A stretch of DNA of 64,000 nt, from positions 137,740 to 201,739 of the forward strand of contig NZ_DATGQG010000054.1 in assembly GCF_035304305.1 (NCBI RefSeq). The letters run 5' to 3'. The DNA is from Ferrovibrio sp035304305 (GTDB lineage: Bacteria > Pseudomonadota > Alphaproteobacteria > Ferrovibrionales > Ferrovibrionaceae). Shown here one piece after another: positions 40,923-50,012 of this stretch (position 1 is the first letter of the stretch; each line of letters starts with the position of its first letter). A model generated the notes under the pieces. It was not told the DNA's origin, did not search any database, and saw nothing but the letters and a program-made list of their open reading frames with translations. A program made the translations under genes and the position numbers.

Positions 40923-41969
40923 TCATTCTACCGGCTTAGCCGCCCCGACGAAATGCCTGCAAAGCAGCAGCGTCGCGACAATGGCCACGGCTACTGCCCC
41001 GCCGGAATAGGGCCAGCCGAGGAGCGCCACCAGCGCCAGCAGAATCAGGCCCAGATTGAGGATGGCTATGCGCGAGGCAACAACGGCATGCGAGCCGAAT
41101 TTGCGCGCGCCCTGCTGGTAGAAATGGCTGTTATGCGCCTGCCAGATCCGCTCGCCACGAGCCAGACGGCGAATCAGCGTCACTGTGGCATCCGTCCAGT
41201 AATAAAGCGGCAGGATCACCGCCACCGCCCAGAAACCCTGCATGGCGGCATCCAGCAGCAGCCAGCCGAGCAGGAAACCCACCGGCACGCTGCCCACATC
41301 GCCGAGAAAAACCCGGGCCCGGTTCCAGTTCCATGGCAGAAAACCGGCCATTGCGCCGGCGACGATCAGCCCCAGCCCGGCATTGACGCCCACCAGCCCG
41401 GCGACCGCCTGGACCAGCGCAAGACCCGCGCCCACCGAGACCGCCTCCGCACCGGAGATGCCGTTGATGCCGTCCATGAAATTGAACAGGTTGGTGAACC
41501 AGAGCCAGGCGAGGAACACCAGCGCGCGTTCGATCCAGAGCGGCAGGGCCTGGGTCGGCAGCCAGTCGCCGGCGATCCGCGCGTCGGCAGGCAGCATGTA
41601 AAGCACCGCCGCGATGGCCAATGCCTGGGCCGCCAGCCGCTGCCCTGCCGGCAGGCCGCCGCGCCGGCGATCGTCGATCCACGAAACCAGCGCCAGCATC
41701 GCCGCCCCCACCAGCGCAAAGCCGGCGGGAATATCCGGAAACAGCGTCAGCCAGACGGCACCGCAGACCAGAATGGCCGTCATCACGGCAATGCCACCGC
41801 CGCGTGGCGTCGCCTGGGTATGGCTGGAACGCGCATTGGGCAGATCCAGCACGGCGCGGCGCTTAAGCCAGGCTATCAGCGGCGGTAGCAGGATCGCGGT
41901 GATCGCCGCAGCCGCCAGCCCCAGGCCGATGGCCCAGAACCAGTCGTTCAGGTTATCCGGCGTCGTCAT
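40923..41969 (-). CDS. WecA/MraY-type glycosyl-1-phosphate transferase
   Basis: A 348-residue polytopic membrane enzyme that transfers sugar-1-phosphate to undecaprenyl phosphate and starts glycan assembly. Seen: ARSSHTQATPRGGGIAVMTA, FNFMDGINGISGAEAVS (the conserved Asp motif with N and D), VFLGDVGSVPVGFLLGWLLL and HNSHFYQQGARKFG. Length and motifs fit WecA rather than MraY. Its ATG overlaps the GT4 stop by 4 bp (ATGA). Acceptor sugar unknown. Confidence 0.92.
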   Translation of the reverse strand: MTTPDNLNDWFWAIGLGLAAAAITAILLPPLIAWLKRRAVLDLPNARSSHTQATPRGGGIAVMTAILVCGAVWLTLFPDIPAGFALVGAAMLALVSWIDDRRRGGLPAGQRLAAQALAIAAVLYMLPADARIAGDWLPTQALPLWIERALVFLAWLWFTNLFNFMDGINGISGAEAVSVGAGLALVQAVAGLVGVNAGLGLIVAGAMAGFLPWNWNRARVFLGDVGSVPVGFLLGWLLLDAAMQGFWAVAVILPLYYWTDATVTLIRRLARGERIWQAHNSHFYQQGARKFGSHAVVASRIAILNLGLILLALVALLGWPYSGGAVAVAIVATLLLCRHFVGAAKPVE

Positions 41970-43123
41970 GGGTTGCTCCGCAGCGGGCCGGCCACGCGCT
42001 CATAGGCCGCAAGGCTCTCGGTCACGAAACGCTCGACCGAGAATTCGGCCTCCGCCATGGCGCGTCCCCGCAGAGCCAGCCGCCGACGTAGCTCCGGGTC
42101 ATCGAGCAGCTGCGCGATGGCCTGCGCCGTGGCCTCGGCATCGCGTACCGGCACCAGAAGGCCATTCTCGCCATGCCGCACCACTTCGCGGCATCCGGGC
42201 ACGTCAGCCGTCACGATGGCCCTCCCGGTGGCCGCCGCCTCGATCAGGCCGCGCGGCAGACCTTCACGGTAGGAAGGCATCACGATCACATGGGCGCGCG
42301 CAAGCATGGCCGGCATGTCTTCGGCATAACCCCAGTATTCGACAACGCCCGCCTCGACCCACTGCTGCAGCAGGGCCTCTCCGATATCGGTCGGGTTGTC
42401 CGAATCGCGCCGTCCGACCAGCACGAAACGCGCCCGGTAACCCGCAGCCCGAAGACGTTCAGCGGCGCCGACGAATTCGTGGATGCCCTTGTCGCCGAGC
42501 AGCCGGGCAGGAAACATGACGATCGGCGGGTTGTTCTCATTGATCTCCGGCTCTGGCGCGGCAGCAAAGACATTCATATCGACGCCGCAACCCCGGATCA
42601 TCACCCAGCGGCCGGGCTGCACCATCCCGCGCTGCTCGAACAGCGTACGGTCGTCGCCATTCTGGAAAATCGCCACGCTGTTGCGATGATTCAGTGCGAA
42701 GGCATAAAGCCGCTCAATGATCCGTCGCAGCAGGCCGGTACGGCCATCCTGCCGGATGAACAGGAATCCGAGTCCGGTGATCGCATGGACAACGGCGGGC
42801 ACGCCGAGCAGCCTTGCCGCCACACCCCCCCAGATCACCGGTTTGATCGAGACGAGGTGCAGCAGCGCCGGCTGCAGCCGGCGGATCAGCCGCAGCATGG
42901 CAAGCAGCAGGCGCAGTTCGGCGACCGGATCACGGCCGCCGCGCGCCAGCGGGATCGGATGCACGTGAAATCCCAATGCCGTCAGCCGCGCCGCAATGGC
43001 GGCATCCGCCGGGGCGGCGACATGCACCTCCCAGCCGCGCTGCTGCATGGCCAGGCCGACGGGCAGCCGGTGAGTGGTGAAGAACAGCGCTTCCTGGACG
43101 ACGATCAGCAGCCTGCGGGACAT
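41966..43123 (-). CDS. Glycosyltransferase family 4
   Basis: A 385-residue GT-B glycosyltransferase, cytoplasmic. N-terminal MSRRLLIVVQEALFFTTHRLP, then HAITGLGFLF, and the C-terminal donor domain with PARLLGDKGIHEFVGAAERL, VLVGRRDSDNP, VIVMPSYREGLPRGLIEAAA (EX7E motif) and TADVPGCREVVRHGENGLLV. The ATG at 43123 fits the family start; the frame opens 30 codons earlier. It probably adds the second sugar after the WecA-like enzyme. Confidence 0.93.
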   Translation of the reverse strand: MSRRLLIVVQEALFFTTHRLPVGLAMQQRGWEVHVAAPADAAIAARLTALGFHVHPIPLARGGRDPVAELRLLLAMLRLIRRLQPALLHLVSIKPVIWGGVAARLLGVPAVVHAITGLGFLFIRQDGRTGLLRRIIERLYAFALNHRNSVAIFQNGDDRTLFEQRGMVQPGRWVMIRGCGVDMNVFAAAPEPEINENNPPIVMFPARLLGDKGIHEFVGAAERLRAAGYRARFVLVGRRDSDNPTDIGEALLQQWVEAGVVEYWGYAEDMPAMLARAHVIVMPSYREGLPRGLIEAAATGRAIVTADVPGCREVVRHGENGLLVPVRDAEATAQAIAQLLDDPELRRRLALRGRAMAEAEFSVERFVTESLAAYERVAGPLRSNP

Positions 43124-43144
43124 GCCCGGCTCTATCCCGCCCGG

Positions 43145-43175
43145 GCCTGCCGGGTCAAGCTGTGGCCCGGCAGGC
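43145..43175. repeat. Perfect 10-bp inverted repeat between divergent polysaccharide genes
   Basis: GCCTGCCGGG (43145-43154) and CCCGGCAGGC (43166-43175), 11-nt loop. It lies in the leader of the GT4 gene on the minus strand and may be a transcription-control hairpin or an operator. No T-run. Confidence 0.5.
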
Positions 43176-43267
43176 AGCCCAAATAGCCGACAGATAACGG
43201 GCGGAATTGACACTGGGGCCCGGGCGGGCTACCCCCTGCGACGCGTTTCCCTGCAGAAAGTCCTTCC

Positions 43268-44578
43268 TTGTCCATTCCACCCGATTCGCCGCCTACCCCA
43301 ACCACCTCCGAATCCATTGCCGTGATCGGGATGGGCTATGTCGGCCTGCCGCTGGCCCTGGCGCTGGCGCGGCATTTTCCGGTCATCGGCTTTGATATCG
43401 ACCGGGGCCGGGTGGAGGAACTGCGCCGCGGCGTGGACCGCACCCGCGAAGCCGAACCCGAGGCCCTGCGCTCGAGCAGCCTGAAGCTCAGCGCCGACCC
43501 TGCCGACCTGCCCGGCCACGGCATTTACATCGTCACGGTCCCCACCCCGGTGGACGCCGGGAACAAGCCGGATCTGGGGCCGGTACGCTCGGCCTCGCGC
43601 AGCGTCGGCCAGGCGCTCGCACACGGAGCCGTGCCGGGCGCCATCGTAGTGTTCGAGAGCACGGTCTATCCCGGTGTCACCGAGGAGATCTGCGGCCCGA
43701 TCATCGCCGCCGAGTCGGGCCTCACCTGCGGCCGGGACTTCTTCCTCGGCTATTCGCCCGAGCGGATCAATCCCGGCGACAGGGTCCATACCGTCGACAA
43801 GATCACCAAGGTGGTGGCCGGCCAGACGCCGGAAGTCGCGACCCGGCTCGCGGCGATCTACGGTAAAGTGACCAGCGGCGGGATCCATCTGGCGCCCACG
43901 ATCAAGACGGCGGAAGCCGCCAAGGTGATCGAGAACGCCCAGCGCGACATCAACATCGCCTTCGTCAATGAGATCGCGATGATCTTCAACAAGCTGGGCA
44001 TCTCGACCCAGGACGTGCTGGCAGCGGCCGGAACAAAGTGGAATTTCCTGAAATTCCAGCCCGGACTGGTCGGCGGGCACTGTATCGGGGTCGATCCCTA
44101 TTATCTCGCGCACCGGGCGGAGGAACTGGGCCATCATGCCCGCATCATCCTTGCGGGACGCGCGATCAATGACGGCATGAGCCGCTACGTCGCCGAATGC
44201 GTCTCGTCGCGCATCCCGAAGAACGGCCCCGTGCTGGTGCTGGGCCTGACCTTCAAGGAAGATGTGCCCGACCTGCGCAACTCGAAGGTGGCCGACCTGG
44301 TCGGCCACCTGAAGCAGTTCGGTCATGCCGTCACCATCCATGATCCGCTGGCCGATCCGAACGAGGCGCAGCACGAATACGGCCTGATGCTGACGCCGAA
44401 ACTGGACGGCCTGAGCGGCTTTGCCGCCGTCGTGGTCGCGGTTCCGCATCAGCAGTATCGCGCGCTTTCACCGGCCACTATTGCCGGCCTGCTGCAGCCG
44501 AATGGCCTGCTGGCCGATCTCAAGGGAATGTGGCGTGACCACGCAGCCGAGGCCGGCCTCAATTACTGGGCGCTGTAG
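43268..44578 (+). CDS. UDP-N-acetylhexosamine 6-dehydrogenase (TviB/WbpA-like), TTG start
   Basis: A 436-residue nucleotide-sugar dehydrogenase. Seen: IAVIGMGYVGLPLALALARH (NAD binding), VPTPVDAGNKPDLGPV, FFLGYSPERINPGDRVHT, the TAEAAKVIENAQRDINIAFVNE core, and catalytic Cys in LVGGHCIGVDPYYL. The pattern matches TviB, which oxidises UDP-GlcNAc or UDP-GalNAc to the uronic acid. No ATG lies near the domain start; TTG at 43268 is the likeliest initiation codon. A perfect -35 TTGACA (43207-43212) with weak -10 TACCCC (43230-43235) lies upstream. Confidence 0.92.
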   Translation: MSIPPDSPPTPTTSESIAVIGMGYVGLPLALALARHFPVIGFDIDRGRVEELRRGVDRTREAEPEALRSSSLKLSADPADLPGHGIYIVTVPTPVDAGNKPDLGPVRSASRSVGQALAHGAVPGAIVVFESTVYPGVTEEICGPIIAAESGLTCGRDFFLGYSPERINPGDRVHTVDKITKVVAGQTPEVATRLAAIYGKVTSGGIHLAPTIKTAEAAKVIENAQRDINIAFVNEIAMIFNKLGISTQDVLAAAGTKWNFLKFQPGLVGGHCIGVDPYYLAHRAEELGHHARIILAGRAINDGMSRYVAECVSSRIPKNGPVLVLGLTFKEDVPDLRNSKVADLVGHLKQFGHAVTIHDPLADPNEAQHEYGLMLTPKLDGLSGFAAVVVAVPHQQYRALSPATIAGLLQPNGLLADLKGMWRDHAAEAGLNYWAL

Positions 44579-44638
44579 TCGGCACCGGACATTGTTCCCG
44601 CCACCGGATGGGGCATAATCGGCGCGAGGAGTTTTCCG

Positions 44639-45760
44639 ATGTCCGAACAGACCGACGCGCGCATTCCCGTCTCCGTCATCACCGGCTTTCTCGGCGCAGG
44701 CAAGAGCACACTGCTCAACCGCCTGCTGCGGCATCCGGAGATGGGCGAGACGGCGGTCATCGTCAACGAATTCGGCGAAGTCGGCCTCGACCATGCGCTG
44801 ATCGCCTCCAGCAGCGAGGACACGGTGCTGCTGAATTCCGGTTGCCTGTGCTGCACCGTGCGCGGCGATCTGGTCGAGACGTTCCGCGACCTCACCCAGC
44901 GCAGGGATAAGGGGGAAATCAAGCCCTTCCGTCGCATCGTGATCGAAACCACGGGACTGGCCGACCCGGCACCGGTGCTGCATACCCTGATGACCGACCC
45001 GGTGGTGGCGGAACGCTGCCGACTGGAAAGCGTGGTCACGCTGGTCGATGCGGTCAACGGCGACAGCACGCTGAACCACCATCGCGAGGCGGTGAAGCAG
45101 GCCGCCGTCGCCGATCGCCTGGTGCTTACGAAGGTGGACGTGGCCGACGCCCAGGCGGTGCAGCAGCTGCGACATCGCCTGCAGCATCTCAATCCGGCAG
45201 CGCCCATCTTCACGGCGATCGATGGCGACATCGCGCCGAACCAGCTGTTCAATGCCGGGCTGTACGATCCCAGGACCAAGAGCTTCGATGCGCAGAACTG
45301 GCTGCGCGCGGAAGCCTACGAACATGGCCATGGCCACCACCATCATGATCACGGTCATCACCATGATCATCATCACCACGATCATGACCACGCCGGCGAC
45401 GGCCAGGATCCGCATGACGTCAACCGGCACGATGCGTCCATCCAGGCCTTCTGCCTGACCTTCGACGAACCGTTCGACTGGAACACGCTGGCGACCTGGC
45501 TGGACCTTCTGGCCGCCTATCGCGGCGACAATCTCCTGCGGGTGAAAGGCCTGATGAATGTCAGCGGCGTGGACCGCCCGGTCGTCGTGCACGGCGTGCA
45601 GCACCTGTTCCATCCGCCGGCGACCATCCCCGCCTGGCCGGATGAGGATCGCCGCAGCCGGATCGTGTTCATCACGCGCGACCTGCCCCGCGAGGTGATT
45701 GAACAGACCCTCGCGGCGCTCCGTCAGGCCGAGCCGCCGGCGGACGCTGCCGCCAGCTGA
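44639..45760 (+). CDS. COG0523 GTPase (CobW/ZNG1 metallochaperone family) with His-rich loop
   Basis: A 373-residue G3E GTPase. Seen: Walker A ITGFLGAGKSTLLN (14-27), the metal motif GCLCC (C69, C71, C72), ETTGLADPAPVL, and TKVDVADAQ (G4). A striking His/Asp-rich insert (about residues 227-251) with 15 or so His between the G domain and the CobW C-terminal domain (about 275-365) should bind zinc, nickel or cobalt. Members serve zinc, cobalt or nitrile-hydratase metal delivery. cobS/cobT lie 14 kb away, so a cobalamin role is possible but the insert points to zinc handling equally well. Confidence 0.92.
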   Translation: MSEQTDARIPVSVITGFLGAGKSTLLNRLLRHPEMGETAVIVNEFGEVGLDHALIASSSEDTVLLNSGCLCCTVRGDLVETFRDLTQRRDKGEIKPFRRIVIETTGLADPAPVLHTLMTDPVVAERCRLESVVTLVDAVNGDSTLNHHREAVKQAAVADRLVLTKVDVADAQAVQQLRHRLQHLNPAAPIFTAIDGDIAPNQLFNAGLYDPRTKSFDAQNWLRAEAYEHGHGHHHHDHGHHHDHHHHDHDHAGDGQDPHDVNRHDASIQAFCLTFDEPFDWNTLATWLDLLAAYRGDNLLRVKGLMNVSGVDRPVVVHGVQHLFHPPATIPAWPDEDRRSRIVFITRDLPREVIEQTLAALRQAEPPADAAAS

Positions 45761-45827
45761 AGCATGGTCAGGACCGAAACGGGGCGTGAGCGTCAGGCCT
45801 CATGACATCGCAGTGCCGGAAAAAGGC

Positions 45828-46625
45828 ATGAACCAGGGTCTCGATCCCGCATTGCAGGCGCATATCCGCAGTCTTGCCGCCACCGCCCCGACGCGGGTCT
45901 TCGCCATCAGCCAGAACAGTCGCAAACTCTGGGTGAAGACCGCGGGCATCCCGCGCCGGCGCTCGTCGATTCTGCTGCAATGGATGCTCGCTACCCTGTT
46001 CGGCCTGCCGATGCTGCGTCCGCCGCGACGCCGCAGCGGTGCCGCCGCGCTTGCCGCCGAGGCCGCGGCGATCCGCAACCTCGCCGCGGACGGCTTCCCG
46101 GTACCCGAGGTCATCGGCTGCACGCCTGAATGGCTGGTGCTCGGCGATGCCGGCACGGCGCTGGAATCCGATCTCGGCCGTCTTGCCGATGTCGACGAGC
46201 GCTGGCGCCGCATCGAGGCGGCAGCGGCGCTGTTGAGCCGCCTGCATGCCGCAGGGCTGTGGCATGGCGGCGCGCAGATCCGCAATTTCAGCTGGCGCGA
46301 CGGCAGGCCCGGCCTGCTGGATTTCGAGGATCACGACCTGCCGGGCATGACCAGGGCGGAGCGGCAGGCACGCGACCTGCTGCTGTTCCTGTATTCGCTG
46401 ACCCGCTACGAGCCGGCGGGCGGACCGCCGCGGCTGCCGCGACTGGCAACCGCGATGCTGTCCGAAGCGGCACCAGACGCACGCGCGGCACTGGCGAAGT
46501 TCCTGCGGCGGACGAACTGGATCATTGCGCTGGCGCGGCTGATCCAGTCGCGCGCCGGGCGTGACGTGCGGCAGGCCGTGGCGGCAGAGGATGCGATTGC
46601 CGCCGCCCTGCGCGCCACTGCCTGA
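45828..46625 (+). CDS. Protein-kinase-like fold protein with degenerate catalytic loop
   Basis: A 265-residue protein resembling the LPS/RIO/Bud32-type kinases. Likely ATP Lys37 (KLWVKTAG), alphaC Glu (AEAAAIRNLAADGFPVPEV), catalytic loop at 146-153 reading HGGAQIRN, and DFEDHD at 165-170 in place of DFG. The usual HGDxxxxN Asp is Gly here. I have the impression that HGGAQ-type loops recur in related proteins, so this may be a family feature. It may act on LPS or lipid, given the nearby polysaccharide genes, but that is a guess. ATG at 45828 lies after GGAAAAAGG. Confidence 0.65.
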   Translation: MNQGLDPALQAHIRSLAATAPTRVFAISQNSRKLWVKTAGIPRRRSSILLQWMLATLFGLPMLRPPRRRSGAAALAAEAAAIRNLAADGFPVPEVIGCTPEWLVLGDAGTALESDLGRLADVDERWRRIEAAAALLSRLHAAGLWHGGAQIRNFSWRDGRPGLLDFEDHDLPGMTRAERQARDLLLFLYSLTRYEPAGGPPRLPRLATAMLSEAAPDARAALAKFLRRTNWIIALARLIQSRAGRDVRQAVAAEDAIAAALRATA

Positions 46626-46637
46626 ACGGAAGCCGGC

Positions 46638-47675
46638 TCAGAAGGCCGGCGGCGCCAGCGAGATGCTGCCGACGTCGAGGCCGCGCCAGTTTCTCAGCGG
46701 CTGTTCGACCAGCGGCCGGATCGCCTCGCGTCCGGTCTCGTCCAGCAGCCCGACATGCTCCAGCAGGCCGCCGAGGGCGGTCTGCGCGGCCCGCGCCGTG
46801 CCGTCCAGCACCTTCAGCGCGATCCCGATCCCCTTCTCCGCCGAAGCCGCGGTATAGACGCCTTCCGCGCCGGTCTTCGCGATGAAACGGCCGGCCCCGG
46901 CCTGCATCACTGCCGTGCAGAAGCGGCCGGTGCCGGCCACGTAGAAGGGCTCGGCCAACAGCGCGGCGGCGATCCGCTTTGCCGCTTTCGCCCGTTCCGG
47001 CGCCAGCCCCTGACCGGTGATGTAGCGCGCGAAGCCATGGGCCAGCTTGCGCAGCGGCAGCGGCATGGTCGGCATCGAACAGCCATCGATACCGGTCAGC
47101 GCAGGATCGAGCTTCACGTTGCATACATCCTCGATCGCCGCCGTGACCCGCCGCTGCACCGGATGGTCGGGCCGCACATAGCCGGCGATCTCTTCGCCGA
47201 GATGCCGCGCCACGCTGACCATGCCGGCATGCTTGCCGGAGCAGTTGTTATGCAGGTTGCCGGGCTGCCCGCCCTGACGCGCGAGCTGCCGCGCGGTCTC
47301 CTCGTGATAGGGCCAGTGCGCGCCGCATTCCAGCACGTCCGCCGAAAGGCCGATGCGCTTGAGCCAGGCTGCAACCGTTTCGGTATGCCGCGCCTCCCCG
47401 CCATGACTGGCGCCCGCCAGCGCCAGCTCGGCATTGCTGAGGCTGAAGGCGTCGGCAGCGCCGCTTTCCACCAGCGGCAGGGCCTGGATCGCCTTGTTGG
47501 CCGAACGCGGGAAGACCGGCGCGTCGACATCACCCCAGCTCGCCACCACGCCGCCATCGGCGTCGAGGATGGCTGCGGCCACGGCGTGGCGGCTTTCCAC
47601 TTGCGCTCCACGCGTGACCTCGACGATAAAGGGCCGCGCGCCGGGGGGCGGCAGGGGACCGAAGGGGCGACTCAT
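46638..47675 (-). CDS. L-asparaginase, Rhizobium etli (ReAV) type
   Basis: A 345-residue asparaginase of the class distinct from E. coli AnsA/AnsB; it hydrolyses asparagine to aspartate and ammonia. The two Ser-Lys tandem and zinc-site residues known in ReAV all appear with a constant +10 offset: S58 and K61 (RSANKA), S90 (GASHGG), C145 and K148 (NNCSGKH) and C199 (DGCSMPT). ATG at 47675 follows GGAGAGA. Divergent from the RNA methyltransferase gene. Confidence 0.93.
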   Translation of the reverse strand: MSRPFGPLPPPGARPFIVEVTRGAQVESRHAVAAAILDADGGVVASWGDVDAPVFPRSANKAIQALPLVESGAADAFSLSNAELALAGASHGGEARHTETVAAWLKRIGLSADVLECGAHWPYHEETARQLARQGGQPGNLHNNCSGKHAGMVSVARHLGEEIAGYVRPDHPVQRRVTAAIEDVCNVKLDPALTGIDGCSMPTMPLPLRKLAHGFARYITGQGLAPERAKAAKRIAAALLAEPFYVAGTGRFCTAVMQAGAGRFIAKTGAEGVYTAASAEKGIGIALKVLDGTARAAQTALGGLLEHVGLLDETGREAIRPLVEQPLRNWRGLDVGSISLAPPAF

Positions 47676-47750
47676 GGCGCTCTCTCCTGCTGGAATCGTT
47701 CTGGCTGGACTCACTTTGGCGGCTTATACACGGCGGCGACAGGACTGGCG

Positions 47751-48299
47751 ATGCGTGGCTATTTCGGAATCGGCGTCGAGCGCCTGAGCAAGCCGATGAA
47801 TGCAGGCAATCTGTTCCGCACCGCGCATGCCTTCGGCGCCGGCTTCGTGTTCACCATCGACGCCGAGTATTCGGTCAAGCGCGCCCGCTCCGACACCAGC
47901 AAGTCGCCCGATTCCCTGCCCTGGTACGAGTACGAGTCCGCAGCCGACCTCACCCTGCCGCAGGGCTGCCAGCTGGTCGGCATCGAATTGCTGGATTCGG
48001 CGATCGAACTGCCGCGCTTCCGCCACCCGCTCAAGGCCGCCTATGTGCTGGGCCCGGAAATGGGCAGCCTGTCCCCCGAACTGGTGGCCCGCTGCGCCCA
48101 TGTGATCAAGATTCCCACCAGCTTCTGCGTCAATGTCGCCGTCGCCGGCGCCATCGTCATGTATGACCGGCTCATCACCCTGGGGAAGTTCGGCGAACGG
48201 CCAATCTCCGCTCTGCCCCGCAGCCTTGCCGCGCTGCCGGAGACGGCTGATCCCTGGGCGGACAATCCCGGCCGCCGGCACCCCAAGCGACGCGGATAA
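47751..48299 (+). CDS. SPOUT (TrmH-like) RNA methyltransferase
   Basis: A 182-residue SpoU-class 2'-O-methyltransferase, without an N-terminal RNA-binding extension. Motif 1 NAGNLFRTAHAFGA, motif 2 AYVLGPEMGSLSPEL and motif 3 IPTSFCVNVAVAGAIVMYDR form the knotted SAM site. Motif 3 usually reads SLNV; here it is CVNV, so the Ser is replaced by Cys. The RNA target is unknown; a tRNA is likely. Length is close to TrmL (about 157) and TrmH (about 229). Confidence 0.85.
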   Translation: MRGYFGIGVERLSKPMNAGNLFRTAHAFGAGFVFTIDAEYSVKRARSDTSKSPDSLPWYEYESAADLTLPQGCQLVGIELLDSAIELPRFRHPLKAAYVLGPEMGSLSPELVARCAHVIKIPTSFCVNVAVAGAIVMYDRLITLGKFGERPISALPRSLAALPETADPWADNPGRRHPKRRG

Positions 48300-48412
48300 C
48301 CACTTTTACGAGTACTGATGGCAACGCATTAACCTACTGGTTTCGCCTACCATTTCCTTTTCGGCATGCGGCTGCCATAATGCCGGCATAACTGGCACGT
48401 CGAGAAGGCCAC

Positions 48413-49936
48413 ATGAGCGCACCATCGGGGGTTACGGAGGTATCGGGCGGCGTTGTTCTGTGCCAGGACGCGCATGCGCTATCGGAACGCCGTGCCCGCG
48501 TGATGGTCGGCCGCGTCTGCCGGGACTATCTCGACGAGAATGTGCTAATCCCGATCGAGCTTCTCCACCATAGCGGCCATGCCAAGCTGCTGAACAACGC
48601 CGAGAATCTCTGTGCCGCGCTGATCCAGAAGGCGGCCGTCGCCCAGGCCCAGGCGACCAACAGTCCCGTTCGCGACAAGGTCAAGAAGCTCTACGCCATC
48701 ACCACCGCGGCAATCACCCAGGTTGAGGCCTTCGAGAAGCGCCTGCCGGCCACGCCCCTGACCCACCGGCTGCTTGCCCAGCTGACCGCATCCGATCCGC
48801 TATACGGCACCCGCATCGCCTTCTCGGCGCTGGCGCGGCATCTGCACCTGAGCAAGAGCTGGACGGAGAAGGCCGAGCGCTGCCTGGCGCTGTTCGGCGA
48901 GGGCATGGATCCGTCCGCCATCACCGTCCTGGACGAGGCGCTTGCCGAAATCCTGTCGGCGAAAAGCGCCGTGCCCGAGCTGCTCGGCCGGTTCCGCGAT
49001 GCCAAGCTGCGCATCGTGCAGCTGATGTCGCTGCTGGACAGCCGTTACGCCATCGACGACGAGGCTTACGCCACCGACTTTGCCCGCCGCCTGCACGAGA
49101 TCGCCAGCGCGCATCCGATGCCGGCCCTGCGCGAGGCGATCGTGGCGCTGACCCGGCGGCTGCTGATCTCCTCCGTGCCCCTGCTGTCGGAAGAGCCGAC
49201 CGAGGAATTCCGCGCCACCAAGGAAACCTATGCGCTGCTCACCCGCGACCGGGACATGGCGCTGGAACTCGGCGCCGCCGACCTGTTCGAGAAGCGCATG
49301 GTGCGGCTGGTGACCGCCGAGAAGCTGACCAAGCTGATACCGGGTCATTATTCGGCACCCAAGCTGATGCAGGGCCTGCAGCTCTTCGAGGAGGCGATCG
49401 GCGACGGCCCGCGCGAGATCCTGCTGAAGTACATCTCGTATCTCTTCGAGCACCGCGATCTCGAGAAGGAATTCGCCGATCCGGCCTATTCGCCGGAGGA
49501 GAAGGTCGAGATCGCGCAGGAACTGCGCAAGAAGGTGATCAGCTCGGGCCTCTCCGACCATCGCCGCGAGGCGTTCCTCGGCATTCTCGATCCCCTGACG
49601 CAGAGGCTGGCCGCCGGCGAACAGCGCCGCTCGGCGCGCACGCAATGCGGACCGGAAGATCACGTCCTGCTGGAGGGCACGCGCATCCCGCTGAAGAACT
49701 GGAGCGCCATCGGCCTGCTGTTCGGCCCGATCACCGGCACGTTCCTCGAGGGCGAAATCCTCAATCTGACGGTCAAGATCAAGAATCCGAAACTCCAGAT
49801 CACCTTCGATGCTGAAGGCGATGTGGTGCGCTATACCGATGAGGGGTATGTGGCCATGCGGTATCGCTGCAAGGATGCGCAGATGGCCAAGAAAGTCGCG
49901 CTGTATTTCGACCCGCTGGCGGGCGCTCGCGTATAG
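48413..49936 (+). CDS. Large helical protein with C-terminal PilZ-like domain
   Basis: A 507-residue cytoplasmic protein, not a member of a named family I recognise. Residues 1-395 are mostly alpha-helical with no membrane segment or signal. The C-terminal part (about 400-505) carries the c-di-GMP-binding pattern of PilZ: R405-x3-R409 (RRSAR) and N429-x-S-x2-G434 (NWSAIG), followed by beta strands (LNLTVKIKNPKLQITFDAEG). This suggests a c-di-GMP effector, possibly in motility or surface behaviour. The gene is alone, with no promoter that I can call confidently. Confidence 0.7.
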   Translation: MSAPSGVTEVSGGVVLCQDAHALSERRARVMVGRVCRDYLDENVLIPIELLHHSGHAKLLNNAENLCAALIQKAAVAQAQATNSPVRDKVKKLYAITTAAITQVEAFEKRLPATPLTHRLLAQLTASDPLYGTRIAFSALARHLHLSKSWTEKAERCLALFGEGMDPSAITVLDEALAEILSAKSAVPELLGRFRDAKLRIVQLMSLLDSRYAIDDEAYATDFARRLHEIASAHPMPALREAIVALTRRLLISSVPLLSEEPTEEFRATKETYALLTRDRDMALELGAADLFEKRMVRLVTAEKLTKLIPGHYSAPKLMQGLQLFEEAIGDGPREILLKYISYLFEHRDLEKEFADPAYSPEEKVEIAQELRKKVISSGLSDHRREAFLGILDPLTQRLAAGEQRRSARTQCGPEDHVLLEGTRIPLKNWSAIGLLFGPITGTFLEGEILNLTVKIKNPKLQITFDAEGDVVRYTDEGYVAMRYRCKDAQMAKKVALYFDPLAGARV

Positions 49937-50012
49937 GTCGCGCATCCGAACGCACACACCCATTGCCGGAAAATAACTTCTGTTTCAGCCGGCGATTGCA
50001 TAGGTGTGGCGG

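Noticed and set aside
45310..45400. His/Asp codon run in the CobW gene as a microsatellite or frameshift artefact
   Set aside because: The reading frame remains intact on both sides with both family domains; His-rich inserts are normal in this family.
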